Source: Bacillus cytotoxicus (GTDB lineage: Bacteria > Bacillota > Bacilli > Bacillales > Bacillaceae_G). Taken from it: a stretch of DNA of 64,000 nt. The stretch spans positions 1 to 64,000 of the forward strand of contig NZ_JAMBOP010000017.1 in NCBI RefSeq assembly GCF_023715645.1, in the 5' to 3' direction. Shown here piece after piece: positions 36,572-43,907 of this stretch. The position numbers and the translations under genes were made by a program. The notes below the pieces were generated by a model. That model worked only from the letters and a program-made list of their open reading frames with translations, was not told where the DNA came from and searched no databases. Position 1 is the stretch's first letter. The number at the start of each line of letters is the position of its first letter.

Positions 36572-36663
36572 TCCCTAACTTTTATATCTGTTTCTATTAT
36601 GATAGAAATATGACAAAATAACCATTGAATTTGCTTACGTAAACCTTACACTTTTGTAAGATA

Positions 36664-36797
36664 AAAAAATAGCCCCACCTCTTTTGAGATGAGACTTACA
36701 TGTAGTTGGTTGTTAATCCTTTTCATCACATTATGAATTCAAACAGAAAGATGTATTTCGTTCTTTCTGCTTTTAGTATAGGCCATACCCGCGGCCA
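36664..36797 (-). ncRNA. Candidate small RNA between promoter element C and a terminator
   Basis: Transcription leftward from the promoter element at 36799-36838 would run about 130 nt to a hairpin (AGTCTCATCTC / GAGGTGGGGCT, 36696-36671) followed by seven T. The only ORF with a possible ribosome site (26 codons from an ATG near 36741) would read through the terminator, so a non-coding RNA is more likely. The region also carries TTACAC-N4-GTAAG-type repeats near 36645. Inference from promoter and terminator only. Confidence 0.4.
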
Positions 36798-36798
36798 C

Positions 36799-36838
36799 AA
36801 CTATCGAATTACATTACACGTACCTTACAGTATTGTAA
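36799..36838 (-). promoter_or_regulatory. 40-bp promoter element, copy C
   Basis: On the minus strand: TTACA-ATAC-TGTAAG-GTACG-TGTAAT-GTAA-TTCGATAGTT. It has the same 40-nt layout as copies A (37600) and B (38831). TGTAAN units are 11 bp apart, and GATAGT could be a -10 box. Confidence 0.6.
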
Positions 36839-36920
36839 TATGTCGTAATCACTCAGCTATAAATTTCATTTAGAAGTTTGGCAAGGGGTATTATTTCAGT
36901 GGAAATGCGCCTCTTATTAC

Positions 36921-37115
36921 CTATAGAATGTTATTTTCATTTTTTAGCATATAGGTTGCTGCCATGAAGATAAAAATGGACCTACACCTTGCTATCTTTC
37001 TTTGTTTTAAAACTTTGTGCGTGGCAGGAAAAGGCCCTGACCGTTACTATGCACGGCCAAACGCTCTCGTCCTCCCCAAAAAAGAAAGGGGTTTTTATGT
37101 CGGTTTTTCATAGAG
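36921..37115 (+). repeat. Interspersed 200-bp repeat, copy 7
   Basis: CTATAGAATG, TAGGTTGCTGCCATGAAG, the core GGCCCTGACCGTTACTATG and CACGGCCAAACGCTCTCG, then GGGGTTTTTATGTCGG. The right end is lost next to the YxeA-like gene. Confidence 0.85.
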
Positions 37116-37142
37116 TGACTGAGTTACACTATGTCTTTCTTT

Positions 37143-37508
37143 TTATTGTATTGTTAAAAGCTTCCCTCTCACATTTAGCGGAATATCTTCTTTATCTATT
37201 TCAACTAATCTCTCAGCATAACGCCCTTTTGCAATGATCTCTAACGGTTCATTTTGTTTTAACATTTTCTGAATCGTTTTTGTAATTTTCTGTTCCCGTC
37301 CGTCTTCATCATATCCAACAAATTCATATTCATACCAGCCATCTCCAATATGTTGGCCAATATCTTTTACAATTGTGTAATACGCTTTCGTTTGATAAAA
37401 CGGATTATATTTATCAATTACTGGACCAAGCTTTGTTGGTAATAGTAAGACAACGATAACAATACTAGCAAGTCCCAAAAAAAATACACGTCTCCGTATT
37501 TTTTCCAC
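37143..37508 (-). CDS. YxeA-family (DUF1093) exported protein
   Basis: A 121-aa protein with an N-terminal membrane/signal segment (VFFLGLASIVIVVLLL) and an OB-like exported domain: YNPFYQTKAYYTIVKD, DGWYEYEFVGYDEDGREQ and a C-terminal EIDKEDIPLNVRGKLL, which is the YxeA pattern. The function of the family is unknown; relatives accompany peptide-detox ABC transporters. It stands alone, with a repeat copy just downstream. Confidence 0.75.
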   Translation of the reverse strand: MEKIRRRVFFLGLASIVIVVLLLPTKLGPVIDKYNPFYQTKAYYTIVKDIGQHIGDGWYEYEFVGYDEDGREQKITKTIQKMLKQNEPLEIIAKGRYAERLVEIDKEDIPLNVRGKLLTIQ

Positions 37509-37599
37509 TTTGGTTTCCTCCCTTGCACTTTATACGTAATCTTTCTCTCAGTTTAGAAAAGAAAAGGAACATCTACCATTGAACTGCCTTACACTTTCA

Positions 37600-37639
37600 T
37601 TACAAAAATGTAAGCTTTCTGTAAGCTAATTCGATAGTT
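37600..37639 (+). promoter_or_regulatory. 40-bp promoter element, copy A
   Basis: TTACA-AAAA-TGTAAG-CTTTC-TGTAAG-CTAA-TTCGATAGTT, about 90 bp before the small peptide gene at 37731. The TGTAAG units are 11 bp apart on one DNA face, as for OmpR-family activators (compare the WalR box TGTWAH-N5-TGTWAH). Confidence 0.65.
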
Positions 37640-37730
37640 CAAACGTCCCTGATTTCGTAAAATAAAGTCAGAAACAGGGTAGATTAAGAAACTGTTCCTA
37701 CTATATTAGACAAGTAAGGAGAGATCAATA

Positions 37731-37835
37731 GTGGAAAACCAAATTACTTTTAACAAATTTGATTACACCCTACTTGCTTGCGGCGCCGCTCTTCTTACAG
37801 CACTCACTTACGTTGCCGCAGTAATTTTTATATAA
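37731..37835 (+). CDS. Small single-span membrane peptide (34 aa), paralogue of the gene at 39021
   Basis: A GTG-started gene of 34 codons behind TAAGGAGAGATCA. The product begins MENQITFNKFDYTLLACGA, then a hydrophobic helix to the C-terminus. It shares the NKFDY motif and GAALLT with the product of 39021-39122, and both genes share the ribosome-site region AAGTAAGGAGAGAT and the same 40-bp upstream element. It is thus a duplicated, co-regulated unit. The function is unknown; a membrane-inserted regulator or toxin-like peptide are both possible. Confidence 0.7.
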   Translation: MENQITFNKFDYTLLACGAALLTALTYVAAVIFI

Positions 37836-37871
37836 TTTTGTGTCCCCTTTCCCCTTATATAGATAAATTTG

Positions 37872-37903
37872 AAAAGACGACCTTCTATGCCAGGTCGTCT
37901 TTT
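37872..37903. terminator. Terminator shared by the 34-aa peptide gene (+) and plsC (-)
   Basis: Perfect arms AAAAGACGACCT and AGGTCGTCTTTT around an 8-nt loop. Confidence 0.85.
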
Positions 37904-37913
37904 CCTATTACCA

Positions 37914-38522
37914 TTATGCTGTTTTGCCTTCTTGCAACGTTTCTGTTAACTGTGTAAACGCCTCGTTTAATTTTTCTGTCATTAGTTGCATCACTTCTTT
38001 ACGATCCATTTGCGCTGTCTGCTCCGCTTGAATCGGATCACCAAAGATTAATTGCGCTTTTTTCCCACGAAACAATTCTTTTAAACTGCTAGGCCCAACG
38101 TATGCAGCCGGAACTAACGGAACATTAGAACGAAAGGCAATTGTAACAGCACCAGCTTTCAGAGAAGTCGCTTCTGCAGATCTCGTTCCGCTCGGAAAAA
38201 TCCCCACAACTTTTCCTTCCTTTAATAATCTAGATGGAATTTTCAGTGTGCTCGGTCCTGGATTTGCACGATCAACCGGAAACGCATTTACCCCATTAAA
38301 AAACCAATTCCCAAATTTACTTTCAAACAATTCCTTTTTGGCCATATAGTAAATTTTCGTTGGTAACATTCCCGTCGCTAACATGACAACATCCATCCAA
38401 CTTTTATGAGTACAAGCTACTACATATGCGCCGCTTTCAGGTAATTTATCTTTCCCATATACCTCTACTTTTCCAAACGTTTTAAATATATATTTCAACG
38501 ACCTTACAATGAATGTATACAT
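37914..38522 (-). CDS. 1-acyl-sn-glycerol-3-phosphate acyltransferase (PlsC family)
   Basis: A 202-aa acyltransferase that makes phosphatidic acid at the membrane. It has the catalytic box HKSWMD (the H-x4-D motif, here at about residues 38-43), the acceptor-binding FPSGTRS box (about 109-115) and VPLVPAAYVG. An N-terminal hydrophobic/basic helix fits peripheral membrane binding. A repeat copy begins about 40 bp upstream, so the promoter must be very close to the start. Confidence 0.9.
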   Translation of the reverse strand: MYTFIVRSLKYIFKTFGKVEVYGKDKLPESGAYVVACTHKSWMDVVMLATGMLPTKIYYMAKKELFESKFGNWFFNGVNAFPVDRANPGPSTLKIPSRLLKEGKVVGIFPSGTRSAEATSLKAGAVTIAFRSNVPLVPAAYVGPSSLKELFRGKKAQLIFGDPIQAEQTAQMDRKEVMQLMTEKLNEAFTQLTETLQEGKTA

Positions 38523-38560
38523 TCGATCTGTTCCCTTCTACAATTTAATTTTTATCACTG

Positions 38561-38766
38561 TATTTATATAAATTCAATTTGACTTTCCAACACACAAGTC
38601 GCCGCCATGCTGAACAAAAAGTAGCCTATACTGCCTTCTCTCTTTGTTTGAACATTGCCTGTGGCAGAAAAAGGCCCTGACCGCTTCTACGCATGGCCAG
38701 ACGCTCTTGCCCACCTAAAAGGAAAAGGGTTTTATGCCAGTTTTTGAATTTGGATTTATATATTTT
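38561..38766 (+). repeat. Interspersed 200-bp repeat, copy 8 (full length)
   Basis: Begins TATTTATATAAATTCAATTT, has CACAAGTCGCCGCCATGC, the core GGCCCTGACCGCTTCTACG and CATGGCCAGACGCTCTTG, and ends GAATTTGGATTTATATAT. The ends form an inverted repeat of about 18 bp. Confidence 0.9.
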
Positions 38767-38830
38767 TAATTATAACACTAAGTATTAATAGTTGGTAATA
38801 AAATTAAGTGACAATTTTAAAAATTTTTCC

Positions 38831-38870
38831 TTACAAAACTGTAATACTACTGTAAGCTAACTCGATAGTT
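38831..38870 (+). promoter_or_regulatory. 40-bp promoter element, copy B
   Basis: TTACA-AAAC-TGTAAT-ACTAC-TGTAAG-CTAA-CTCGATAGTT, 150 bp before the small peptide gene at 39021. It is the same length and spacing as copies A and C. Confidence 0.65.
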
Positions 38871-39020
38871 ACTCTCTTCCATCTATCATATACTTAAAAC
38901 AGAAATAGATCGAAAAGGAACTCACATACTAAACACAGTCGTAACTACCGTGCGGCCCGTGTTACCCCCTTTATCGATAAAATTATTACTACTGCATTAC
39001 ATAAGTAAGGAGAGATAACT

Positions 39021-39122
39021 ATGAATAACATTTCTTTTAACAAATTTGATTACATGGGACTTGTAAGCGGTGCGGCTCTTCTTACAGTAGTTATTTACAC
39101 ACTCGCACATGTCCTTGTATAA
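39021..39122 (+). CDS. Small single-span membrane peptide (33 aa)
   Basis: An ATG-started gene of 33 codons behind TAAGGAGAGATAACT. The product begins MNNISFNKFDYMGLVSGAA and continues with a hydrophobic helix ending HVLV. It is a paralogue of the 37731-37835 product (shared FNKFDY and GAALLT). It is followed after 24 bp by a strong bidirectional terminator. The leader contains an unusually GC-rich patch (GTGCGGCCCGTG, 38949-38960) that may fold. The function is unknown. Confidence 0.7.
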   Translation: MNNISFNKFDYMGLVSGAALLTVVIYTLAHVLV

Positions 39123-39145
39123 CCCCCTTCCCCTTTATATAAATG

Positions 39146-39181
39146 AAAAGTGCTGCTTGTAATTCTACAAGCAGCACTTTT
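39146..39181. terminator. Terminator shared by the 33-aa peptide gene (+) and the molybdate regulator (-)
   Basis: Perfect 15-bp arms AAAGTGCTGCTTGTA and TACAAGCAGCACTTT around ATTC. Confidence 0.9.
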
Positions 39182-40110
39182 CATTTTGTTTCATATATAA
39201 TTTCACCTGTTTTACTTATATCATAACCACCAATAGCACGCAATTCATTGTGAAATTCAGGAGACTGCAATACCTCTGTTACTGTTTCAATCAGCTCGAT
39301 ATTTTCTCCTGTCTTTAAAATTACTAAATCGTAACGTTCTTGTATAAGTGGAACAAAATCTACATTTACAATTTGGGCTACTTTTTCTGTCCCTACTCCT
39401 ACATCAGCTTTTCCATTTGCAACTTGAGAAGCAACACCAATATGATTTGATTCTTCCCAATCATAGCCACAAATGTCCGTTTTTGCTATTCCATTTATAC
39501 GCAATTGTTCATCGACAAGAACACGAATGCCAGATCCTCTTTCCCTATTTACAAATTGAATGGATGGATTGCATAAATCATTCCATGTCTGCACTTGTTT
39601 CGGATTTCCTTTTTGCACATAAAAGCCTGATGTTCTTGATAATAAATTCATAACAATACAAGGCTGCCCAACTAAAATTCGTTTAACATACGGAATATTG
39701 TATTCCCCCGTATCTCCATCGAACAAATGAAGACTCACAATATCTCCTTTTCCTTGATACATCTGGATCAAACTTGTTAAACTTCCTTGATATGCTCTTA
39801 ATATATTAGAAACTTTCAAACGGCTCTCTATATGTTTCGTTAACATATCTAAAGATAAGTCTTGTCCACTGATAATACAAGAATCGAATCTACTTGGCAG
39901 GTTCATTACTTGCATAGATGAAGAAACTGCCTGGACTTTTCCTGTTTTCATCTCTGTAATATATTGTTCTAAATCACTTGCATCAACACGCATTTGTCTA
40001 CCAACCCGGTAAGATGGCAATTCACCTTTTTTAATCAAATCATACACTGTTAATTTCGATACTTTTAACCGCTTCGCTACTTCTTCCGTTGTGTAGGAAT
40101 GATGATCCAT
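39181..40110 (-). CDS. Molybdate-responsive regulator, HTH plus periplasmic-binding-like domain (YvgK-like)
   Basis: A 309-aa one-component regulator. The N-terminal 55 residues are an excisionase/MerR-type helix-turn-helix (YTTEEVAKRLKVSKLTVYDL). The rest is a substrate-binding-protein-like domain (GDIVSLHLFDGDTGEYN, RERGSGIR, GVASQVANGKADVGVG) as in proteins that sense molybdate. It is divergent from modA, and the 165-bp gap holds a perfect 16-bp inverted repeat. In B. subtilis the homologous trio is yvgK-yvgL-yvgM. It probably represses modAB when molybdate is sufficient; inferred. Confidence 0.82.
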   Translation of the reverse strand: MDHHSYTTEEVAKRLKVSKLTVYDLIKKGELPSYRVGRQMRVDASDLEQYITEMKTGKVQAVSSSMQVMNLPSRFDSCIISGQDLSLDMLTKHIESRLKVSNILRAYQGSLTSLIQMYQGKGDIVSLHLFDGDTGEYNIPYVKRILVGQPCIVMNLLSRTSGFYVQKGNPKQVQTWNDLCNPSIQFVNRERGSGIRVLVDEQLRINGIAKTDICGYDWEESNHIGVASQVANGKADVGVGTEKVAQIVNVDFVPLIQERYDLVILKTGENIELIETVTEVLQSPEFHNELRAIGGYDISKTGEIIYETK

Positions 40111-40196
40111 AAACCGATTCCTCGCTTTCTGCCTTCATTGTAACAAAAATAACAGTTTTTCTTCTATCTATTTTCACTATCGTGAGAAAAATCACA

Positions 40197-40232
40197 ACAT
40201 ATCTAATTATAACTATTTATAATTAGATATGT
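40197..40232. promoter_or_regulatory. Palindromic operator between the molybdate regulator and modA
   Basis: Perfect 16-bp arms ACATATCTAATTATAA and TTATAATTAGATATGT around CTAT. A further TTATAATTA half-site follows at about 40238-40246, close to the modA ribosome site. It is the likely binding site of the divergent regulator. Confidence 0.65.
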
Positions 40233-40275
40233 TTAGTTATAATTAAATTAAGGAGAAACGAAGGGAGAAATGAAA

Positions 40276-41082
40276 ATGAACAAGTACATATTTCGTTTAA
40301 TTTGCATTATTTTATTCACACTACTTCTCGTAATAAGTGCGGGATGCACAAGCACAAATAAACAAGAAAAAACAATTGCTAAAGAAGAAACAGTTGAACT
40401 TACCATTTCTGCAGCAGCTAGTTTACAAGATGCATTAAAAGAAATTCAAACACAATATGAAAAGAAAGACTCAAATATAAAGCTCTCATTTAACTTCGAT
40501 GGTTCTGGCAAACTTCAACAGCAAATTGAACAAGGAGCCCCTGTTGATTTATTCTTCTCTGCCGCAGAAGATAAATTTCAAACGCTCGTAACAAAAGGAC
40601 TTATTGATCAAAAGGAAGGAAAAAACCTACTCGGCAATGAGTTAGTATTAGTTGTTCCTAAAGATAGTAATCTAAAAGACTTTCAATCGTTAAAAGATGA
40701 GAAAGTAACAAAAATTGCACTAGGTACGCCTGAATCTGTTCCAGCTGGAAAGTACGCAAAAGAGACACTTACTCATTTAAATCTTTGGGACGACCTTCAA
40801 AATAAAAATGTATACACAAAAGATGTGCGCCAAGTATTAACATACGTAGAAACAGGAAACGTTGATGCAGGAATTGTTTATAAAACAGATGCCCTTATTT
40901 CAAAGAAAGTGAAAATTGCTAACACAGCTCAGGCCAATTTACACGAACCAATCCACTATCCATTAGGTATTGTAAAAGCGACGAAACATAAAAAAGAGGC
41001 AACTGCTTTTTATGAATATTTACAATCTAAAGACGCTATAGCAATCTTTAAAAAATATGGTTTCACATCACTGCAATCGTAA
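40276..41082 (+). CDS. modA: Molybdate ABC transporter substrate-binding lipoprotein ModA
   Basis: About 268 aa. A signal segment ends in lipobox SAGC, so it is a lipoprotein on the outer face of the membrane. Mature sequence has the ModA oxyanion pattern: ISAAASLQDALKEI, FNFDGSGKLQQQIEQGAPVDLFFSAA and GNVDAGIVYKTDA. Two start codons six bases apart are possible; ATG 40276 is favoured for spacing from AAGGGAG. modB starts 2 bp after its stop. Confidence 0.92.
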   Translation: MNKYIFRLICIILFTLLLVISAGCTSTNKQEKTIAKEETVELTISAAASLQDALKEIQTQYEKKDSNIKLSFNFDGSGKLQQQIEQGAPVDLFFSAAEDKFQTLVTKGLIDQKEGKNLLGNELVLVVPKDSNLKDFQSLKDEKVTKIALGTPESVPAGKYAKETLTHLNLWDDLQNKNVYTKDVRQVLTYVETGNVDAGIVYKTDALISKKVKIANTAQANLHEPIHYPLGIVKATKHKKEATAFYEYLQSKDAIAIFKKYGFTSLQS

Positions 41083-41084
41083 CG

Positions 41085-41759
41085 ATGCCATTTGATACAT
41101 TTTGGTCACCTATCATTCTTTCACTAAAAGTTGCTGCACTTTCTACAATTATTGTGATGGTGTTCGGAACGATAATTGGCCGTATTTTATCTCGGTCCTC
41201 GAAGCGCTATAAAATTTTATTAGAAACAATTTTTCTATTACCAATGGTACTGCCGCCCACTGTAATTGGATTTTTTCTCATTATTGTCTTTGGAAAAAAC
41301 AGTCCCATCGGTCAGTGGATCGAAACTCTGTTTCAACAATCAATTATGTTTACATCTTGGGCTGCCGTTATTGCTTCAACTGTAGTTGCATTTCCGCTTA
41401 TGTACCAATCAGCAAAAACAGGGTTTATCATTGCCAATGAACAAATTGAAGACGGAGCTAGAGACCTCGGGGCAAACGAATTACAAGTGTTCTTACATGT
41501 AACATTACCGCTCGCACTCCCTTCTCTACTTGGCGGAATGATTTTAAGTTTCGTTCGCGCCCTAGGAGAATTTGGGGCAACGCTTATGTTCGCTGGTAAT
41601 ATTCCGGGTAAAACACAAACAATTCCAACCGCAATTTATATGGCAATTGATGCAAGTAATATGCAGCTTGCCTGGGCGCTCGTTCTTACAACTGTCGGTA
41701 TGTCAATTGTCTTTTTATTGCTCATTCAGTTTATAAATAAAAAGGTAGTATCTGTTTAA
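41085..41759 (+). CDS. modB: Molybdate ABC transporter permease ModB
   Basis: A 224-aa permease with five to six membrane helices and the BPD_transp EAA loop (EDGARDLGANELQVFLHVTLPLALPSLLGG), which docks the ATPase. LPPTVIGFFLIIVFG is typical ModB. It has no ribosome site of its own, so it is translationally coupled to modA. No modC follows: the next 480 bp contain two repeat copies. As for B. subtilis yvgLM, an ATPase encoded elsewhere must serve. Confidence 0.92.
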   Translation: MPFDTFWSPIILSLKVAALSTIIVMVFGTIIGRILSRSSKRYKILLETIFLLPMVLPPTVIGFFLIIVFGKNSPIGQWIETLFQQSIMFTSWAAVIASTVVAFPLMYQSAKTGFIIANEQIEDGARDLGANELQVFLHVTLPLALPSLLGGMILSFVRALGEFGATLMFAGNIPGKTQTIPTAIYMAIDASNMQLAWALVLTTVGMSIVFLLLIQFINKKVVSV

Positions 41760-41788
41760 CAGTAGCTTTCGACAAAGCTACTGTTAAA
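41755..41788 (+). terminator. Hairpin at the modB stop
   Basis: Perfect 15-bp arms TTTAACAGTAGCTTT and AAAGCTACTGTTAAA around CGAC; the modB stop is inside. The T tract is absent. Confidence 0.6.
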
Positions 41789-41789
41789 C

Positions 41790-41970
41790 AGACATAAAAA
41801 CCTCTTTCTTTTTTGGGTGGGCGAGAGCATCTGGCCATGCATAGAAGCGGTCAGGGCCTTTTCCCGCCACCTGCGATGTTCAAACAAAGAGAGGAAGAAA
41901 GTAGCAGGTTATTTTTTGCTTGGCGTGGCAGCGGCTTGTGTGTTGGAGAGTCAATTTTGATTTATATATA
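41790..41970 (-). repeat. Interspersed 200-bp repeat, copy 9 (inverted)
   Basis: Reverse orientation: CGAGAGCATCTGGCCATGC, AGAAGCGGTCAGGGCC, GGCGTGGCAGCGGCTTGTG, ending TTGATTTATATATA. It abuts copy 10 and shares its end. Confidence 0.9.
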
Positions 41971-42153
41971 AATCAAAATTAAAAACCTGACATAAACCTC
42001 TCTTCTTTTTAGATGGACGAGAGCATCTGGCCATGCATAAAGCGGTCAGGGCCTTTTCCTACCATATGCCATGTTTTAAACAAAAAGAGTAGGCCCTTAT
42101 TCTGCATAGCAGCAATCTATGTGTTAAAAAATCAAGGTGGATTTATATATTTC
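41962..42153 (-). repeat. Interspersed 200-bp repeat, copy 10 (inverted, tandem with copy 9)
   Basis: TATATAAATCAAAATT at its left end, ACGAGAGCATCTGGCCATGC, AAAGCGGTCAGGGCC, TTCTGCATAGCAGCAATC, ending GGTGGATTTATATATTTC. Confidence 0.9.
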
Positions 42154-42216
42154 CTGCGAAATAAGACGAAAAAAAGGTTTCCTTGTAGAAAAATAAAAGA
42201 AAAGGAACATGTAAAT

Positions 42217-42249
42217 GTGAAATAGCCTCTTTAGCAGAGGCTATTTCAC
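42217..42249. terminator. Hairpin at the end of the GNAT fragment
   Basis: GTGAAATAGCCTCT and AGAGGCTATTTCAC arms around TTAGC: a surviving terminator of the decayed gene. Confidence 0.7.
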
Positions 42250-42443
42250 TATATATTTCGAAAATACCGATAAGATACAGTCGCTTCTTCTTCTGTGCTT
42301 CCTTGGCTCGGACGTTCAAATTGTTTTACAAATCCCTTTGCTTCGTAAAAAGGAATTCCTTTCTCATTCCCCTTTGCAACTGACACCCACTGCTCTACAA
42401 TTCCTTTCTCTTTTTGAATTCCCGTAAAATAGTCTATTAACAA
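42249..42443 (-). pseudogene. GNAT acetyltransferase, C-terminal fragment
   Basis: A 64-codon open frame whose product (EQWVSVAKGNEKGIPFYEAKGF, given here in part: GIPFYEAKGFVKQ) is the C-terminal part of a GNAT fold, where the F-Y-E-x-x-G-F motif closes the acetyl-CoA site. The N-terminal half, with the acetyl-CoA P-loop, is absent; the sequence upstream of 42443 is AT-rich and not coding. No ribosome site precedes the first ATG. It is flanked by repeat copies 10 and 11, whose insertion or recombination may have removed the rest. Confidence 0.7.
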
Positions 42444-42574
42444 TGTCCCGATTCACATAAACTATTAAAATTTTCATATTCATAAAAATATACATTCTAT
42501 TTGAATTTACTTTCTAAAGGAGACAACTTCCTGTTATGATATGGAGGTGCAAAAATGGGATAAACGAAAACGTA

Positions 42575-42760
42575 TAAATTATATTGAAAATGCATTCATA
42601 TTATATATCGTGTCATGCAGAATAAAACATGACGACCACTTGTTTTCTCCCTTTGTTTTAATCCTTGCATGTGGCAGGTTCTATGCATGGCCAGTTGCTC
42701 TCGTCCACCCTAACAAGAAAGAGGTTTTATGTTGTTTTTTCAACGTATATATATAAATAC
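42575..42760 (+). repeat. Interspersed 200-bp repeat, copy 11
   Basis: Begins TATTGAAAATGCATTC, has GTCATGCAGAATAAAACATG, lacks about 15 bp of the GGCCCTGACC core, then TCTATGCATGGCCAGTTGC, ending TATATATAAATAC, which is also the start of copy 12. Confidence 0.85.
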
Positions 42761-42956
42761 AAGTTGACTTTTTAACATCTAAGTCGCTGCTATGCAGAAC
42801 AAAACATGGACGCTACTTGCTGTCTATCTTTGTTTTAAACTTTGCACGTGGCAGGAAAAGGAACTGACCGCCTCTATGCATGGCCAGTTGCTCTCGCCCA
42901 CCGAAAAAGAAAAGGGTTTTTATGTTAGCTTTTCAATTTGCATCTATATAGATATG
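42748..42956 (+). repeat. Interspersed 200-bp repeat, copy 12 (full length, tandem with copy 11)
   Basis: Begins TATATAAATACAAGTTGAC, has AAGTCGCTGCTATGCAGAAC, the core GGAACTGACCGCCTCTATG and CATGGCCAGTTGCTCTCG, and ends TTTTCAATTTGCATCTATAT. The two ends match as inverted repeats over about 18 bp. Confidence 0.92.
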
Positions 42957-42968
42957 GAATCACGTTTT

Positions 42969-43015
42969 AACGATCGGTAATCCTCTACTTCCTAGGTGGA
43001 AAATTACCAATCGTT
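42969..43015 (+). promoter_or_regulatory. Large imperfect inverted repeat upstream of glcU
   Basis: AACGATCGGTAAT (42969-42981) and ATTACCAATCGTT (43003-43015) pair with one bulge. It is 33 bp before the glcU start, so it would form a hairpin in the mRNA leader or be an operator. Confidence 0.45.
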
Positions 43016-43048
43016 AGAACTCTAATATAACAAGAAGGGAGTCCTGTA

Positions 43049-43900
43049 ATGGACATTTTATTAGCACTTCTCCCAGCATTAGCTTGGGGAAATATTTTAT
43101 TAATAAGTGTAAAAATGGGCGGCGGTGCATATAGCCAAACGGTAGGTATAACAATTGGTGCTCTATTCTTTGCAACAATTATGTATGCATTTACAACGCC
43201 GGTTCTATCTTTAACTATATTAATTGTTGGCTTTATTTCAGGTTTATTTTGGGCTTTAGGGCAAGTCAATCAGTTAAAAACAGTTCAAACATTAGGCGTT
43301 TCAACAACAGTTACCATTTCAACTGGTATGCAGCTTGTAGCTACTTCTATCTTTGGGGTTATTGCCTTCCATGAGTGGACAACAACTACTACAATTATCA
43401 TGGGAACGATTGCAATTCTCTTCATCGTAATCGGTGTTGTTTTAACTTCTTTAGATGATAAAGAAAATGCACAACCGCCAGGACAATTGAAAAAAGGTTT
43501 ACTTACTCTCATTGTTTCTACTCTCGGTTACTTTGTGTATGTAATCATTATTCGTTGGTACAACATTGATGGCTGGGCTGCTATTTTACCTCAAGCAGTT
43601 GGTATGTTTGTTGGAGCAGTTGTACTGACATTTAAACATAAACCATTTAACAAATATGCAATTCGCAATATCTTATCTGGTCTACTTTGGGGAACAGGAA
43701 ACTTCTTCTTACTTCTTTCCTTACCACGAGTTGGCGTTGCAACGAGCTTCTCATTATCTCAAACAGGGATTATATTCTCAACGTTTGGTGCAATCGTCTT
43801 TTTAGGTGAAAAGAAAACAAAACGTCAAATGGTATTTATTGTGCTTGGAAGTACTTTAATTATTGGCGGAGCTGTTCTACTTGGTATGGCGAAATCTTAA
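43049..43900 (+). CDS. glcU: Glucose uptake protein GlcU (GRP/RhaT-like transporter)
   Basis: A 283-aa membrane protein with ten helices, DMT superfamily. The N-terminus (LLALLPALAWGNILLISVKMGG) and internal GLFWALGQVNQLKTVQTLGVS are characteristic of the GRP sugar-transporter family of Bacillus, including GlcU. It imports glucose (or ribose in Lactobacillus homologues) with protons. Glucose dehydrogenase, its usual partner in sporulating Bacillus, is not adjacent here. It is monocistronic with its own terminator. Confidence 0.9.
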   Translation: MDILLALLPALAWGNILLISVKMGGGAYSQTVGITIGALFFATIMYAFTTPVLSLTILIVGFISGLFWALGQVNQLKTVQTLGVSTTVTISTGMQLVATSIFGVIAFHEWTTTTTIIMGTIAILFIVIGVVLTSLDDKENAQPPGQLKKGLLTLIVSTLGYFVYVIIIRWYNIDGWAAILPQAVGMFVGAVVLTFKHKPFNKYAIRNILSGLLWGTGNFFLLLSLPRVGVATSFSLSQTGIIFSTFGAIVFLGEKKTKRQMVFIVLGSTLIIGGAVLLGMAKS

Positions 43901-43907
43901 TGATATA

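Noticed and set aside
36663-36741. A 26-codon ORF (MKRINNQLHV...) inside the candidate small RNA
   Set aside because: It reads through the terminator stem and T run, so it would not be fully present on the transcript.
42013-42225. A 70-codon open frame on the plus strand
   Set aside because: It lies within repeat copy 10 and similar frames occur by chance in other copies; no ribosome site.
20385-42956. CRISPR-like array from the recurring repeat
   Set aside because: The repeats are about 200 bp, irregularly spaced, in both orientations and diverged; there are no short regular spacers and no cas genes.
20487-42956. IS200 TnpA as a RAYT-type mobiliser of the 200-bp repeats
   Set aside because: The transposase looks like ordinary IS200 TnpA with its own end hairpins, and the 200-bp repeats have inverted ends and lack those hairpins. 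I see no shared end sequence.
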